Shown: in pieces, positions 1-8,283 of the stretch
Layout: each line of letters begins with the position of its first letter
Position numbering within the stretch: the first letter of the stretch is position 1
From: Streptomyces fulvoviolaceus
GTDB lineage: Bacteria; Actinomycetota; Actinomycetes; Streptomycetales; Streptomycetaceae
DNA length: 64,000 bases
Direction: 5' to 3'
Assembly (NCBI RefSeq): GCF_000718165.1
Contig: NZ_JOEY01000040.1
Coordinates: 43,943-107,942 of the forward strand
The notes under the pieces: generated by a model
Told to the model about the DNA's origin: nothing
The model's database searches: none
The model's input: the letters and a program-made list of their open reading frames with translations, nothing else
Made by a program: the position numbers and the translations under genes

Positions 1-991
1 CGAGGGAGTAGCGGTAGTCGTCCGAGTCGACCACGTACCGGTTGTCGTAGACGTGCACCTGTCCGAAGCGGACGCGGGGCGCTCGCTGGACGACGGACTC
101 GAACTGGTTGTGGTGCAGGGTGACCCGGAGCTTGCCGCGGTCGCCGGTGGCCGAGTCGCCGCTGCCGATGAGCATCGCCTTGTCGTGGTCGGCGAACCGG
201 CTCCAGGAGACGGTGACCAGGTCGGAGCCGTTGGTGATGTCCAGCAGGCCGTCGTGGCGCAGGTAGTTGCGGGCGAAGTAAGTGGGCTCGGCGGCGTCCG
301 GGTGGCCCTTGTCGCTCGCGGTGATGTGGTCGACCCAGACGTGGGTGGCGCCGGTCAGCCAGATGTTGTCGTACGCCGTCTTCCAGTCGCCGAGGCCGCC
401 GGTGTTGGGCTGCCAGACGGGGAAGCAGTCGTAGGCGTCGCGCAGGTCGAGGTTGCGGACGATGACGTTGTCGGCGTTCTTGACCTGGAGGCTGGCGCCC
501 TTGAGGACCGCTTTGTCGCCGAGTCCGACGATCGTGGTGTTGGAGCCGACCGGCAGGACGATCCGCTCGGCCTGCTTGGCCGCCGAGGCCTGGCGGGCGT
601 CCTCCTGCTCGCCGCTGGGCTTGGCGGAACCCCAGGTGCGGGGGTCGTACGCGGCGAGGTACTTCTTCAGGCCGTAGCCGTCGGTGGCGTAGTCGGCGCA
701 GTCCAGGTGATCGCCGTCGTCGTCGGTGTTGGCGTCGATGGTCCCGGCGATCTTGATGATCTTCGGGGTGGCGCTGCCGCCGTCGAGGGCGCGGACGAGT
801 CCGGCCCGGTCGGTGACCGTGTAGACGTGTGCGTCGTCGGCGGCCGCGCCGCCGGTCGTGCCCGCGCCCTCCGACGCCCAGCCGTCGTTCGCGGGCAGGG
901 TGTCGCGGCTGATGTCGCGGGCCTCGGCGTGGGCGGGGACACAAAGGAGCCCCAACAGAGCGGTGAAGACCGTTATCTGACGGAGTCTCAT
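1..991 (-). CDS. Pectate lyase, polysaccharide lyase family 1 (3' end outside window)
   Basis: Secreted enzyme that cleaves polygalacturonate by beta-elimination. The start is the ATG at 991-989, overlapping the stop of the upstream permease (ATGA). About 330 residues are visible and the C-terminus runs off the left edge. It opens with a signal peptide (MRLRQITVFTALLGLL... ending near AHA). The PL1 hallmarks follow: a vWvDH motif (THVWVDHITASD) near the middle, and RAPRVRFGQVHVYDNRY near the visible end, which carries the catalytic Arg region. It is translationally coupled to the two sugar permeases, so the lyase and the uptake system for its products are probably made together. Family assignment is firm; the exact substrate (pectate or pectin) is inferred. 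Confidence 0.9.
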   Translation of the reverse strand, partial: MRLRQITVFTALLGLLCVPAHAEARDISRDTLPANDGWASEGAGTTGGAAADDAHVYTVTDRAGLVRALDGGSATPKIIKIAGTIDANTDDDGDHLDCADYATDGYGLKKYLAAYDPRTWGSAKPSGEQEDARQASAAKQAERIVLPVGSNTTIVGLGDKAVLKGASLQVKNADNVIVRNLDLRDAYDCFPVWQPNTGGLGDWKTAYDNIWLTGATHVWVDHITASDKGHPDAAEPTYFARNYLRHDGLLDITNGSDLVTVSWSRFADHDKAMLIGSGDSATGDRGKLRVTLHHNQFESVVQRAPRVRFGQVHVYDNRYVVDSDDYRYSL

Positions 992-1884
992 CCCTTCACC
1001 GCCCCCGCACTGAAGCCGGTGATCAGCCACTTCTGGATGAAGGCGAACACGATCACTACGGGTACGGCCGCGATGATGCCGCCTGCCGCGAGAGCGCCGA
1101 GGTCGACGCTGTCCGCGCTCATCAGGGTGTTGAGGCCGACCGGGATCGTCTGCTTGTCCTGGTTGTTGAGGAACATCAGGGCGAACAGGAAGTGGTTCCA
1201 GGAGTGCACGAAGGCGAAGGAGCCGACGGCGATCAGACCGGGGCGCAGCAGCGGCAGCACGACGATGCGGAAGGACGTCATGCGGTTGCAGCCGTCGACC
1301 CAGGCCGCCTCCTCCAGGGAGTACGGCACGTTCTTGATGAAGTTGCTGATCAGGATCATCGACAACGGCAGCTGGAAGACGGTCTCCGCGAGGATGACAC
1401 TGCCCAGCGAGTTGATCATCTGCAGTTCGGCGAAGATCTCGAACAGCGGCACCAGGAGCAGCGCGCCCGGCACGAACTGCGAGCACAGCAGGGCGAGCAT
1501 GAAGGCCCGCTTGACCTTGAAGTTGAACCGGGCGAGGGCGTAGCCGCCGGCCAGGGCGACGAGCGTCGTCATCAGCAGGGTGGCGACGCCGACGAGGACG
1601 CTGTTCTCGAAGTAGGTGCCGAACTGCCGTTCCGTCCACACCTTCTCGAAGTGGTCGAAGGTCATCGGCCAGGGCACGAGCGAGGTGGAGCCTGCCGGGC
1701 GCAGGGCGAAGAGCAGGATCCAGTAGAAGGGGATCAGGGTGAAGACGAGGTAGATCGACAGCGGCAGGTAGATCTGCCAGCGCGGGACCTCGTCCCAGTT
1801 GCGGCCGGCCTTGAGCGGCCGCGGGGGATCGGCGGGCCGGCGTGCGGGGGCGGGCGCCACCTTGGTGGCCTCCTTGGTGATCAC
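988..1884 (-). CDS. Carbohydrate ABC transporter permease (MalG/UgpE type)
   Basis: Inner-membrane permease subunit of a CUT1-family sugar importer, 298 residues. The GTG start at 1884 overlaps the stop of the preceding permease (GTGA). The N-terminal cytoplasmic stretch precedes six predicted membrane segments, beginning at IYLPLSIYLVFTLIPFYW. The EAA loop that contacts the ATPase is visible as EEAAWVDGCNRMTSF...PLLRPG. Together with 1881-2813 it forms the membrane channel. No ATPase gene is nearby, so a shared MsiK-type ATPase is the likely energiser (inference from Streptomyces sugar systems). The substrate is unknown; the downstream pectate lyase suggests an oligogalacturonide or related pectin fragment. 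Confidence 0.92.
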   Translation of the reverse strand: MITKEATKVAPAPARRPADPPRPLKAGRNWDEVPRWQIYLPLSIYLVFTLIPFYWILLFALRPAGSTSLVPWPMTFDHFEKVWTERQFGTYFENSVLVGVATLLMTTLVALAGGYALARFNFKVKRAFMLALLCSQFVPGALLLVPLFEIFAELQMINSLGSVILAETVFQLPLSMILISNFIKNVPYSLEEAAWVDGCNRMTSFRIVVLPLLRPGLIAVGSFAFVHSWNHFLFALMFLNNQDKQTIPVGLNTLMSADSVDLGALAAGGIIAAVPVVIVFAFIQKWLITGFSAGAVKG

Positions 1885-2813
1885 TTCTCGCCTCCGAACT
1901 TGCTCAGCCGCAGATAGACCATCGAGCAGAAGAGCAGGATCACGAACGCGACCGTGGTCAGGGCGGACGCGTAACCGAAGTTGTGGGCGTCGACGCTGGT
2001 GTTGGCGATGTAGAGCGGGAGGGTGGTGGTCTCCCCCGCCGGGCCGCCGCCGGTGAGCGTGTAGAGCAGGTCGACGTTGTTGAACTCCCACACCGCGCGC
2101 AGCAGCGTGGACAGGACGATGGCGTCCTTCAGATGGGGCAGCGTGATGTGCCAGAACTGCTTGAGACGGCTGGCCCCGTCGACCTCGGCGGCCTCGTACA
2201 GGTCCTTCGAGACGGACTGCAGGTCGGCGAGGATGAGGATCGCGAAGAAGGGGACGCCTCGCCAGAGGTCGGCAACTATCGCCGCGGGAAAGACAGTTGA
2301 GGTGTCCGACAGCCAGCTGGTGCCGTAGGAGCCGATGCCCATGTCGGCGAGGTAACGGGTGATGCCCGTCTGGGAGTTGTAGAGCAGCACCCAGATCGCG
2401 GAGGTCAGCACACCGGAGACGGCCCACGGGGAGAAGACCATGGCGCGGCCCATCGCCCGGCCCACGAAGGTCTGGTTGACGATGAGGGCCAGCGCCAGAC
2501 CGAACATCAGCTGGAGCCCGACCTCGACGAAGACCCACTTGGCGCTGAAGGTCAGCGTGTCCCAGAAGACGGGGTCCTTGGTGAAGGCGTGGACGAAGTT
2601 GTCGAAGCCCGCGTATCCGTTCCGCCACGGCTTGGTGGGGTTGTAGTTCTGCAGGCTGTAGTAGAAGACGCTGATGACCGGGTAGGCGATGAAGCCCAGC
2701 ATCAGCAGGGCCGCCGGTGCGATCAGCAGGTACGGCAGCCTGCGTGGCGTGGCGGAGGCCCGGCGCCGCCGGGGTGGCGCGGGCGGCTTCGCCACGGCTG
2801 CGGCTTGGGCCAT
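1881..2813 (-). CDS. Carbohydrate ABC transporter permease (MalF/UgpA type)
   Basis: First membrane subunit of the same CUT1 sugar importer, 310 residues. ATG at 2813 is preceded by a GGAG Shine-Dalgarno. A basic, Pro/Arg-rich N-terminus precedes about six membrane helices starting at LPYLLIAPAALLMLGFIAYPV. The EAA motif reads YEAAEVDGASRLKQFWHITLPHL, ending in the usual ITLP. The stop overlaps the next gene by 4 bp. Unusually, no substrate-binding protein gene lies upstream; the preceding 150 bp hold only a short tandem repeat and a LacI-type operator. The binding protein may be encoded beyond the left edge or elsewhere. Confidence 0.92.
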   Translation of the reverse strand: MAQAAAVAKPPAPPRRRRASATPRRLPYLLIAPAALLMLGFIAYPVISVFYYSLQNYNPTKPWRNGYAGFDNFVHAFTKDPVFWDTLTFSAKWVFVEVGLQLMFGLALALIVNQTFVGRAMGRAMVFSPWAVSGVLTSAIWVLLYNSQTGITRYLADMGIGSYGTSWLSDTSTVFPAAIVADLWRGVPFFAILILADLQSVSKDLYEAAEVDGASRLKQFWHITLPHLKDAIVLSTLLRAVWEFNNVDLLYTLTGGGPAGETTTLPLYIANTSVDAHNFGYASALTTVAFVILLFCSMVYLRLSKFGGEK

Positions 2814-2870
2814 GACAGTTCTCCGATCTCAGTACGTCGTGCGGGAGGTACGTCGTGCGGGGAGTGCGTG

Positions 2871-2900
2871 TGCTTGCGTGTGCTTGCGTGTGCTTGCGTC
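2871..2900. repeat. Short tandem repeat, three copies of a 10-bp unit
   Basis: The unit tgcttgcgtg occurs three times back to back; the last copy ends in c. It lies in the leader between the dehydratase and the permease genes, and just left of it is a partly repeated gtacgtcgtgcggg. Function unknown; it may be slippage-generated leader sequence. Confidence 0.8.
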
Positions 2901-2904
2901 GTGC

Positions 2905-2919
2905 GGGAAGCGCTTTCTC
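2905..2919. promoter_or_regulatory. Probable LacI-family operator
   Basis: GGGAAGCGCTTTCTC contains the palindromic core AAGCGCTT (2908-2915) with GAAAGCGCTTCC on the reverse strand. This matches the classic LacI/CcpA-type operator shape with a central CG. It sits about 95 bp upstream of the permease start (2813) on the minus strand, so it could control the permease-pectate lyase part separately from the GntR-led genes. No LacI gene is adjacent; the nearest in the window is at 25135-26187 and has a different-looking operator. Confidence 0.6.
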
Positions 2920-2963
2920 TCTGGACAGCGGTGTGCGAGGTGGTGCTGTCGTGCTGCTTCGGC

Positions 2964-4685
2964 TCAGCCGGCGTACGGGTCGGCGACCTTGCCCGGGCGG
3001 GCCAGGAACTCGAAGTCGCAGCCGGTGTCGGCCTGGGTGATCTGTTCGTTGTAGAGCGCGCCGTAGCCGCGCTCGTAGCGCGCGGGCGGCGGTGTCCACC
3101 CGGCCCGGCGGCGCTCCAACTCCTCGTCGTCCACGTGGAGATGGAGGGTGCGGGCCTCGACGTCGAGGGTGATCGGGTCACCCGTGCGTACGAGGGCCAG
3201 CGGTCCGCCGATGTACGACTCGGGCGCCACGTGCAGCACGCACGCGCCGTAACTCGTGCCGCTCATCCGGGCGTCGGAGATCCGCACCATGTCCCGCACC
3301 CCCTGCTTGAGCAGGTGGTCGGGGAGGGGCAGCATGCCGTACTCGGGCATGCCCGGACCGCCCTTGGGCCCGGCGTTGCGCAGCACCAGCACGCTGTCGG
3401 CGGTGATGTTCAACTCGGGGTCGTTGATGGTGCGTTGCATGGTCCGGTAGTCGTCGAAGACGACCGCGGGACCGGTGTGCTTGAGCAGGTGCGGCTCGGC
3501 GGAGATGTGCTTGATGACCGCGCCGTCCGGGCAGAGGTTGCCGCGCAGTACGGCGACCCCGCCCTCGGCCGCGACCGGGTTGTCCCGGGGCCGGATGACG
3601 TCGTCGTCGTGCACCTGCGCGCCGTCGATCTGCTCGCGCAGGGTGTCGTACGACACCGTCGGCCGGTCCAGGTGGAGCAGGTCCGGGATCCGGGAGAGGA
3701 ACCCGGGCAGGCCGCCGGCGAAGTGGAAGTCCTCCATGAGGTACGTCTGTCCGCCGGGCCGTACGTTCGCGAGCACCGGGACCGTGCGGGCGATGCGGTC
3801 GAAGTCGTCAAGGGTGAGCTCGACGCCCGCCCGGCCCGCCATGGCGATCAGGTGGATCACGGCGTTGGTGGAGCCGCCGAGGCCGAGGACGGTGGTGACC
3901 GCGTCCTCGAAGGCGTCCGGGGTGAGGATGTCGGACAACTTCCGGTCCCTGTGGACCAGTTCGACGATGGTCATGCCGGCCTTGGCGGCCATCCGGTCGT
4001 GCCCGGAGTCGACGGCCGGGATGCTGGACGCACCCGGGACGGTCACCCCGAGTGCTTCCGCCGCGGCGGTCAGCGTGGACGCCGTACCCATCGTCATGCA
4101 GTGGCCGGGCGAGCGGGCGAGGCCGCTCTCCAGCTCGGTCATCTCGCAGTCGCCGATGAGGCCGGCCCGCTTGTCGTCCCAGTACTTCCACATGTCGGTG
4201 CCGGAGCCGAGGACCTCGTTGCGCCAGTGGCCCGGCAGCATGGGCCCGGCGGGCACGAAGACCGCGGGGAGGTCGACGGAGGCGGCCCCCATGAGGAGCG
4301 CCGGGGTCGACTTGTCGCAGCCGCCCATCAGCACGGCCCCGTCCACGGGGTACGACCGCAGCAGCTCCTCGGTCTCCATCGCGAGCATGTTGCGGTAGAG
4401 CATCGGGGTCGGCTTCTGGAAGGTCTCGGAGAGGGTGGAGACCGGGAATTCCAGCGGGAAGCCTCCCGCCTGCCACACCCCTCGCTTCACCGCCTGCGCG
4501 CGGTCCCTCAGGTGCACATGGCAGGGGTTGATGTCCGACCAGGTGTTGAGGATCGCGATGACCGGCTTGCCGAGGTGCTCCTCGGGGAGGTAGCCGAGCT
4601 GGCGGGTCCGGGCGCGGTGGCTGAAGGAGCGGAGGCCTTCGGTGCCGTACCACTGGTGACTTCTCAGTTCCTCGGGCCGCTTCAC
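2964..4685 (-). CDS. IlvD/Edd family sugar-acid dehydratase
   Basis: Fe-S dependent dehydratase that converts an aldonate into a 2-keto-3-deoxy acid, 573 residues. The start is GTG at 4685, overlapping the upstream stop (GTGA); further in-frame sequence upstream has no better start. Family marks are SDINPCHVHL near the N-terminus, GGCDKSTPALLMG, and a third cysteine in the GDCEMTEL region, consistent with cluster ligands, followed by the GGSTNAVIHL block and the SDARMSGTSYG C-terminal motif. It belongs to the pentonate/hexonate branch (L-arabinonate, D-xylonate, gluconate and related acids) rather than valine/isoleucine IlvD. The coupled DapA-fold gene would use its product. The exact substrate cannot be read from sequence. 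Confidence 0.85.
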   Translation of the reverse strand: MKRPEELRSHQWYGTEGLRSFSHRARTRQLGYLPEEHLGKPVIAILNTWSDINPCHVHLRDRAQAVKRGVWQAGGFPLEFPVSTLSETFQKPTPMLYRNMLAMETEELLRSYPVDGAVLMGGCDKSTPALLMGAASVDLPAVFVPAGPMLPGHWRNEVLGSGTDMWKYWDDKRAGLIGDCEMTELESGLARSPGHCMTMGTASTLTAAAEALGVTVPGASSIPAVDSGHDRMAAKAGMTIVELVHRDRKLSDILTPDAFEDAVTTVLGLGGSTNAVIHLIAMAGRAGVELTLDDFDRIARTVPVLANVRPGGQTYLMEDFHFAGGLPGFLSRIPDLLHLDRPTVSYDTLREQIDGAQVHDDDVIRPRDNPVAAEGGVAVLRGNLCPDGAVIKHISAEPHLLKHTGPAVVFDDYRTMQRTINDPELNITADSVLVLRNAGPKGGPGMPEYGMLPLPDHLLKQGVRDMVRISDARMSGTSYGACVLHVAPESYIGGPLALVRTGDPITLDVEARTLHLHVDDEELERRRAGWTPPPARYERGYGALYNEQITQADTGCDFEFLARPGKVADPYAG

Positions 4686-5593
4686 ATGGACCACCCGGCG
4701 GCTATGGCGGCGACTTCCGCCCGTTCGTCCTCGGGCAGCGGCTTGCTCGGTGGACGGACCTCGCGGCGGCACAGACCGAGGGAGGCGAGGGCCTCCTTGA
4801 CGATGGTGACGTTGTTGGCGGAGCCGTTGGCGGCGCGGAGTTCCTCGAAGCGGCGGATCTGCTCCCAGACCTTCATGGCGGCCGGGTAGTCGCCGGATCG
4901 AAGCGCTTCGATCATGTTCAGCGAAACGGACGGGGCGACGTTCACGAGTCCTGAGGTGAAGCCGGTGGCGCCCGCGGAGAAGTACGAGGGGGCGTAGGGC
5001 TCGGCGAGCCCGGCGACCCAGACGAATCTCTCCAGCCCCGCGTCCCGCGCGAAGGCGGCGAACCTGGCCGCGTCCGGGACGGCGTACTTGACGCCGATGA
5101 CGTTCGGGCAGGCGTCGGCGAGTTCGGCGAGGCGGGCGCCGTACAGCTGCGCGTTGCGGATGTACGGCACGACGCCCAGCTCGGGCACGGCCTCGGCGAT
5201 GGCGCGGTGGTAGTCGACCCAGCCGCCCTGGGAGACGTACGGGTGGACCGGCTGGTGGACCATCACCATCCGGGCGCCGAGCTCACGGGCGTGGCGGGCG
5301 GAGGCGACGGCGGTGGGCACGTCGTGGCCGACGCCGACGAGGATCACGGCGCTGTCGCCGGCCTCGTCGATGGTCAACTCGGTGACCAGCTGGCGCTCTT
5401 GGGGCGTCAGGGCGTAGAACTCGCCGGTGTTCCCGTTGGGGGTCAGGATCCTGATCCCACCGTCGAGCAGGCGACGCAGCAGGGCCCGGTGGGCGTCCTG
5501 GTCGATGGAGCCGTCCTCGGCGAACGGGGTCACCGGGATCGCCACCACGTCGGCCAGGGCCGCCCGTTGGGTCTCGAACGTCACGCTGCTCAT
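4682..5593 (-). CDS. DapA-fold (dihydrodipicolinate synthase family) keto-acid lyase/dehydratase
   Basis: Class I Schiff-base (beta/alpha)8 barrel enzyme, 303 residues, acting on a 2-keto-3-deoxy sugar acid. The signature usually GTTGE is here GNTGE (NGNTGEFYALTP), and the Schiff-base lysine sits in IGVKYAVPDAA. True DapA usually has YDIPGR, but here the corresponding segment is PYIRNAQLYG, arguing against a lysine-pathway role; a genuine dapA lies at 41214. It is coupled to the IlvD/Edd dehydratase downstream and the GntR regulator upstream by 4-bp overlaps. Candidates are 2-keto-3-deoxy-arabinonate or -gluconate dehydratase/aldolase. The family is sure, the reaction inferred. Confidence 0.82.
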   Translation of the reverse strand: MSSVTFETQRAALADVVAIPVTPFAEDGSIDQDAHRALLRRLLDGGIRILTPNGNTGEFYALTPQERQLVTELTIDEAGDSAVILVGVGHDVPTAVASARHARELGARMVMVHQPVHPYVSQGGWVDYHRAIAEAVPELGVVPYIRNAQLYGARLAELADACPNVIGVKYAVPDAARFAAFARDAGLERFVWVAGLAEPYAPSYFSAGATGFTSGLVNVAPSVSLNMIEALRSGDYPAAMKVWEQIRRFEELRAANGSANNVTIVKEALASLGLCRREVRPPSKPLPEDERAEVAAIAAGWSM

Positions 5594-6258
5594 TCCTGAC
5601 CTTCCTCTGCCTGGAGCTCTTCGAGGACCCCCGGGTAGGCCCGTTGCACGAACGAAGCGATGTGGGCGTGGAGGGCGCGCGCCGCGCCGTCGGCGTCACC
5701 GTCGAGCGCGAGCCGCAGGATCTCCCGGTGCTCACCGGCCTCCCGCTCCCAGGAGGGCGAGGCCGCCCAGGCGACGGCGGAGACGAGGGCCGCCTGGTCG
5801 CGGACCTCGTCGAGCATCCGGCCGAGCAGCGGGTTGCCGCAGGGCAGGTAGAGCGCGCGGTGGAACTCCCGGTTGGCGAGGGAGCGTTCGGCGGTGTCGG
5901 TGGCGTCGTCGGCCCGGGTCAGCGCGTCCCGTGCCGCGTCGAGGGAGGCGCCCCGCTTCACGGACCGCTTCAGCGCCTGGGGTTCGAGGAGCAGCCGCAC
6001 GTCGTACACCTCGCGCGCCATGTCCGCGTCCACCATGCGCACCGTGACGCCCTTGTACTGGCTCATCACGACGAGTCCGGTCCCGGCCAGCGTCTTGAGC
6101 GCCTCGCGCACGGGGGTCTTCGACACCCCGAACTGCGCGGCGAGCTCGGTCTCGACCAGGGCCTGACCGGGCGTCAACTGCCCGGTGAGGATGCGGTGTT
6201 TGATCGCGTCCAGCACGTACTGCGTGCGGGACGGGATCGGGGTGGGCACAGAGGTCAT
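5590..6258 (-). CDS. GntR-family transcriptional regulator (FadR/FCD subfamily)
   Basis: 222-residue DNA-binding regulator. The ATG at 6258 is chosen because it follows GAGAGG and places the winged helix at the N-terminus; an in-frame ATG lies further upstream. The helix-turn-helix is LVETELAAQFGVSKTPVREALKTL with the typical GntR TPVREAL signature. The C-terminal half is an all-helical FCD ligand domain (Asp/His-containing REVYDVRLLLEP... and GEHREILRLAL). It leads the operon with the DapA-fold and dehydratase genes, overlapping the former by ATGA, so it probably senses a sugar acid of this pathway and autoregulates. Confidence 0.9.
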   Translation of the reverse strand: MTSVPTPIPSRTQYVLDAIKHRILTGQLTPGQALVETELAAQFGVSKTPVREALKTLAGTGLVVMSQYKGVTVRMVDADMAREVYDVRLLLEPQALKRSVKRGASLDAARDALTRADDATDTAERSLANREFHRALYLPCGNPLLGRMLDEVRDQAALVSAVAWAASPSWEREAGEHREILRLALDGDADGAARALHAHIASFVQRAYPGVLEELQAEEGQE

Positions 6259-6308
6259 GCGCGCCTCTCGGATCTCGCGGTCTCGTATCTGATCTCGCGT
6301 ATCGCGTC

Positions 6309-6318
6309 TCATATATGA
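6309..6318. promoter_or_regulatory. AT-rich palindrome, possible GntR operator
   Basis: TCATATATGA is a perfect palindrome about 50 bp upstream of the GntR start, in a short AT-rich patch inside very GC-rich DNA. It is followed by GACGTACGAAGTACGACG, which has partial two-fold symmetry. The position suits autoregulation by the adjacent regulator; assignment is inference. Confidence 0.45.
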
Positions 6319-6397
6319 CGTACGAAGTACGACGCGTTGAAGGTAGGAGGGGCCCCGTGTTTCGTCAATGCTTCTGACAAAGGAAGTTGAGGTTGCG

Positions 6398-7150
6398 TCA
6401 GACGGTGCGCGTCTCGCCCACCCGGGCGGCGGCGGTCGGCCCGCCGAAGACGGAGGCGGCGCGGGTGGTGGCGGCCTCGGGGGTGAGAGTGGGCCCGACA
6501 TGCGTGACGAGCAGCTGCCGTACGGCGGCCTCGCGGGCGACGCTTCCGGCATCCTCCGGGGTCAGGTGAACCTGTTCACCTTCGCGATGGACGTCGATGT
6601 CGGCCTCGCAGAGGAACAGGTCGGCGTCGCGGGCGAGTTGGGTGAGCGCGGCGCAGGGTCCGGTGTCCCCGGAGTACGCGAGCACCCGCCCGTCGGCTGC
6701 GGCGCGGAGCCCGTAGGCCTCGACATCATGGGTGACGGCGTGGGCGGTGAGGGTCAGGTCGCCGTGCCGGGCGGTGTGTCCGTCGTACAGCTTCCGGAAG
6801 TCGAAGATGCCGCTCAGGAAGCCGGTGTCGGCCCGCCCGAAGAACCCGGCGAGGCGCTGTGCGCAGCCGTCCGGGGCGTAGACGGGAAGGGGGACGGACG
6901 GGTTGAGCCCTCCGTAGGCCAACCCGTACACCGCGGCCAGCAGATCGGCATGGTGGTCGGCGTGCAGATGCGAGATCCAGATCGCGTCGAGTCGTACCGG
7001 ATCAGTGTGCCGCTGCAACTCCGCGAAGCTCCCGAACCCCGCGTCCACCCACACCTCGGCGCCCCCACCGCGTACCAGGTAACCGGAGCACGGGGTGTCC
7101 GGCTGCGGGTGCGGGGAGGCGGTGCCGAGGACGGTGAGGGCGAGGGGCAT
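6398..7150 (-). CDS. MBL-fold metallohydrolase (RNase Z-like family)
   Basis: 250-residue metallo-beta-lactamase fold hydrolase. The zinc-binding motif is SHLHADHHAD around residues 60-69; further metal ligands are the His in VTHDVEAYG, the Asp of YSGDTGP and the His of LVTHVGP. The GDTGP and C-terminal His pattern resembles the RNase Z/arylsulfatase-like branch, but it lacks an obvious exosite arm and is shorter than tRNase Z. The ATG at 7150 gives an immediate beta-strand start (MPLALTVLGTASP). Monocistronic; physiological substrate unknown. Confidence 0.88.
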   Translation of the reverse strand: MPLALTVLGTASPHPQPDTPCSGYLVRGGGAEVWVDAGFGSFAELQRHTDPVRLDAIWISHLHADHHADLLAAVYGLAYGGLNPSVPLPVYAPDGCAQRLAGFFGRADTGFLSGIFDFRKLYDGHTARHGDLTLTAHAVTHDVEAYGLRAAADGRVLAYSGDTGPCAALTQLARDADLFLCEADIDVHREGEQVHLTPEDAGSVAREAAVRQLLVTHVGPTLTPEAATTRAASVFGGPTAAARVGETRTV

Positions 7151-7190
7151 GCGGGGAGCGTACGGTCGCCCCGGGCCGTACGCCTCCCGA

Positions 7191-7781
7191 TTACGACCCC
7201 GGGGTCCACCCCGGGTCCCGCCCGCTCAGCCCTACCGCCCGGTCGAGCAGCGAGGCGCCCTCCGGCACCGGCACGACCGGGCCGAAGATGCCGCCCCGGT
7301 CGGGGTCGTCGGCGGAGGCGAGCAGGAAGTCGTGCGACGCCTGGAGTGCGGCGGGGTCGGGGTCGTACGGCTGACCGGTGGCCCGGGCCAGGTCCCAGCC
7401 GTGGATGACCAGTTCGTCGATCGCGACGGCGCCGGCGATCTCGCCGGGCAGGTCGATGCCGCCCGCGCGGGTCATGCCGGTCCAGGCGGCCGGGTCGCGC
7501 CAGGCCTCGGCGAGTTCGTCGAGGACCTTGGGGAGCTCCTCGCGCCAGCCGGGGCCGATGTCCGGCACGGCGGCGGTGGGGTCGGTGTCGGTCGTGACGC
7601 CCAGGTCCTTGCGGGCGGCGTCGCGGAAGGCGGCGGACAGGTGGACCAGGTGGCCGAGCATGTTGTGCACCGGGCAGTCCGGGCACGGTGTGGCGTCGGC
7701 CAGCTGTTCGTCGGTCACGCCGGCCGCGAGGCGCGCGACGACACGGGTCTGCGGTCCGAGGTCGAGGGTCGTGTCGGTCAT
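7191..7781 (-). CDS. TIGR03086-type metal-binding protein (mycothiol-dependent DinB/maleylpyruvate isomerase fold)
   Basis: 196 residues. The N-terminal segment with TPCPDCPVHNMLGHLVHLSAAF carries the first His of the four-helix DinB-like metal site, and DELVIHGWDLARATGQP supplies the later His/Asp motif. The family is abundant in mycothiol-producing actinobacteria and is related to maleylpyruvate isomerase. Specific reaction unknown. ATG at 7781, TAA at 7191. It stands alone between the MBL and VOC genes on the same strand. Confidence 0.82.
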   Translation of the reverse strand: MTDTTLDLGPQTRVVARLAAGVTDEQLADATPCPDCPVHNMLGHLVHLSAAFRDAARKDLGVTTDTDPTAAVPDIGPGWREELPKVLDELAEAWRDPAAWTGMTRAGGIDLPGEIAGAVAIDELVIHGWDLARATGQPYDPDPAALQASHDFLLASADDPDRGGIFGPVVPVPEGASLLDRAVGLSGRDPGWTPGS

Positions 7782-7866
7782 CCGCTGCTCCTCAGAGTTC
7801 GGGGGATCTGAGGGGTAGACCGTCCACGCGGCGGAAACTCATCGCAGGCCGCGCCCGCTCCGGAAC

Positions 7867-8283
7867 TCAGTCCGACCAGTCGGCCGCGCTCATGCCCTCG
7901 GGATGACCCGTCGGCCACTGGACCAGCTCGATCCGGTTGCCGTCCGGGTCGGTGAGCCATGTCGTCAGGAAGTCGTCCGAGCCGTCCGGCGATCCGGGCG
8001 CCCCGGTGTCGATGCCGCGGGCGGCCAGCTCGGTGAGGGTGGCGGCCATGGACTCCACCTTGATGACGAAGTGGCTGAGGCCGGTGCCGACGGCGGTCTC
8101 GCCGCCGTCGGGGTCGTGGACGAGTTCGATGCTGACGAACTCGTCGCCGGGGAGTTTCAGCATGGTCAGGCGCCCGAGCGGGGTCGCGGGGACGCTCCCG
8201 ACCACTTCGTAGCCGACGGCCGTGTAGAAGGCGAGCGACCGCTCAGGATTCGTCACTCTCAGGCCGAAGTGCAGTGTTCTCAT
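7867..8283 (-). CDS. VOC-superfamily (glyoxalase-like) protein
   Basis: 138-residue single vicinal-oxygen-chelate module: beta-alpha-beta-beta-beta repeats beginning MRTLHFGLRVTNPERSLAFY and closing with WLTDPDGNRIELVQW. The metal-ligand positions are visible as the early His and the Glu of RIELVQ. Such proteins include glyoxalase I, bleomycin-type binding proteins and uncharacterised lyases; this sequence alone does not decide. The start ATG at 8283 lies inside the end of a small upstream ORF in another frame (8243-8383), so the two may be translationally coupled. Confidence 0.85.
   Translation of the reverse strand: MRTLHFGLRVTNPERSLAFYTAVGYEVVGSVPATPLGRLTMLKLPGDEFVSIELVHDPDGGETAVGTGLSHFVIKVESMAATLTELAARGIDTGAPGSPDGSDDFLTTWLTDPDGNRIELVQWPTGHPEGMSAADWSD

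Noticed and set aside
53..1543. Long open frame on the plus strand opposite the pectate lyase and permease
   Set aside because: It is the antisense shadow of GC-rich genes. Its translation is compositionally odd and lacks family motifs, while the minus strand shows clear PL1 and permease motifs.
2813..2963. Remnant of a sugar-binding protein gene before the permeases
   Set aside because: No frame in the gap gives a lipobox or binding-protein motif; the region is repeat and operator sequence only.
2589..4889. 766-codon plus-strand frame
   Set aside because: Mirror frame of the IlvD/Edd dehydratase; low-complexity translation without recognisable domains.
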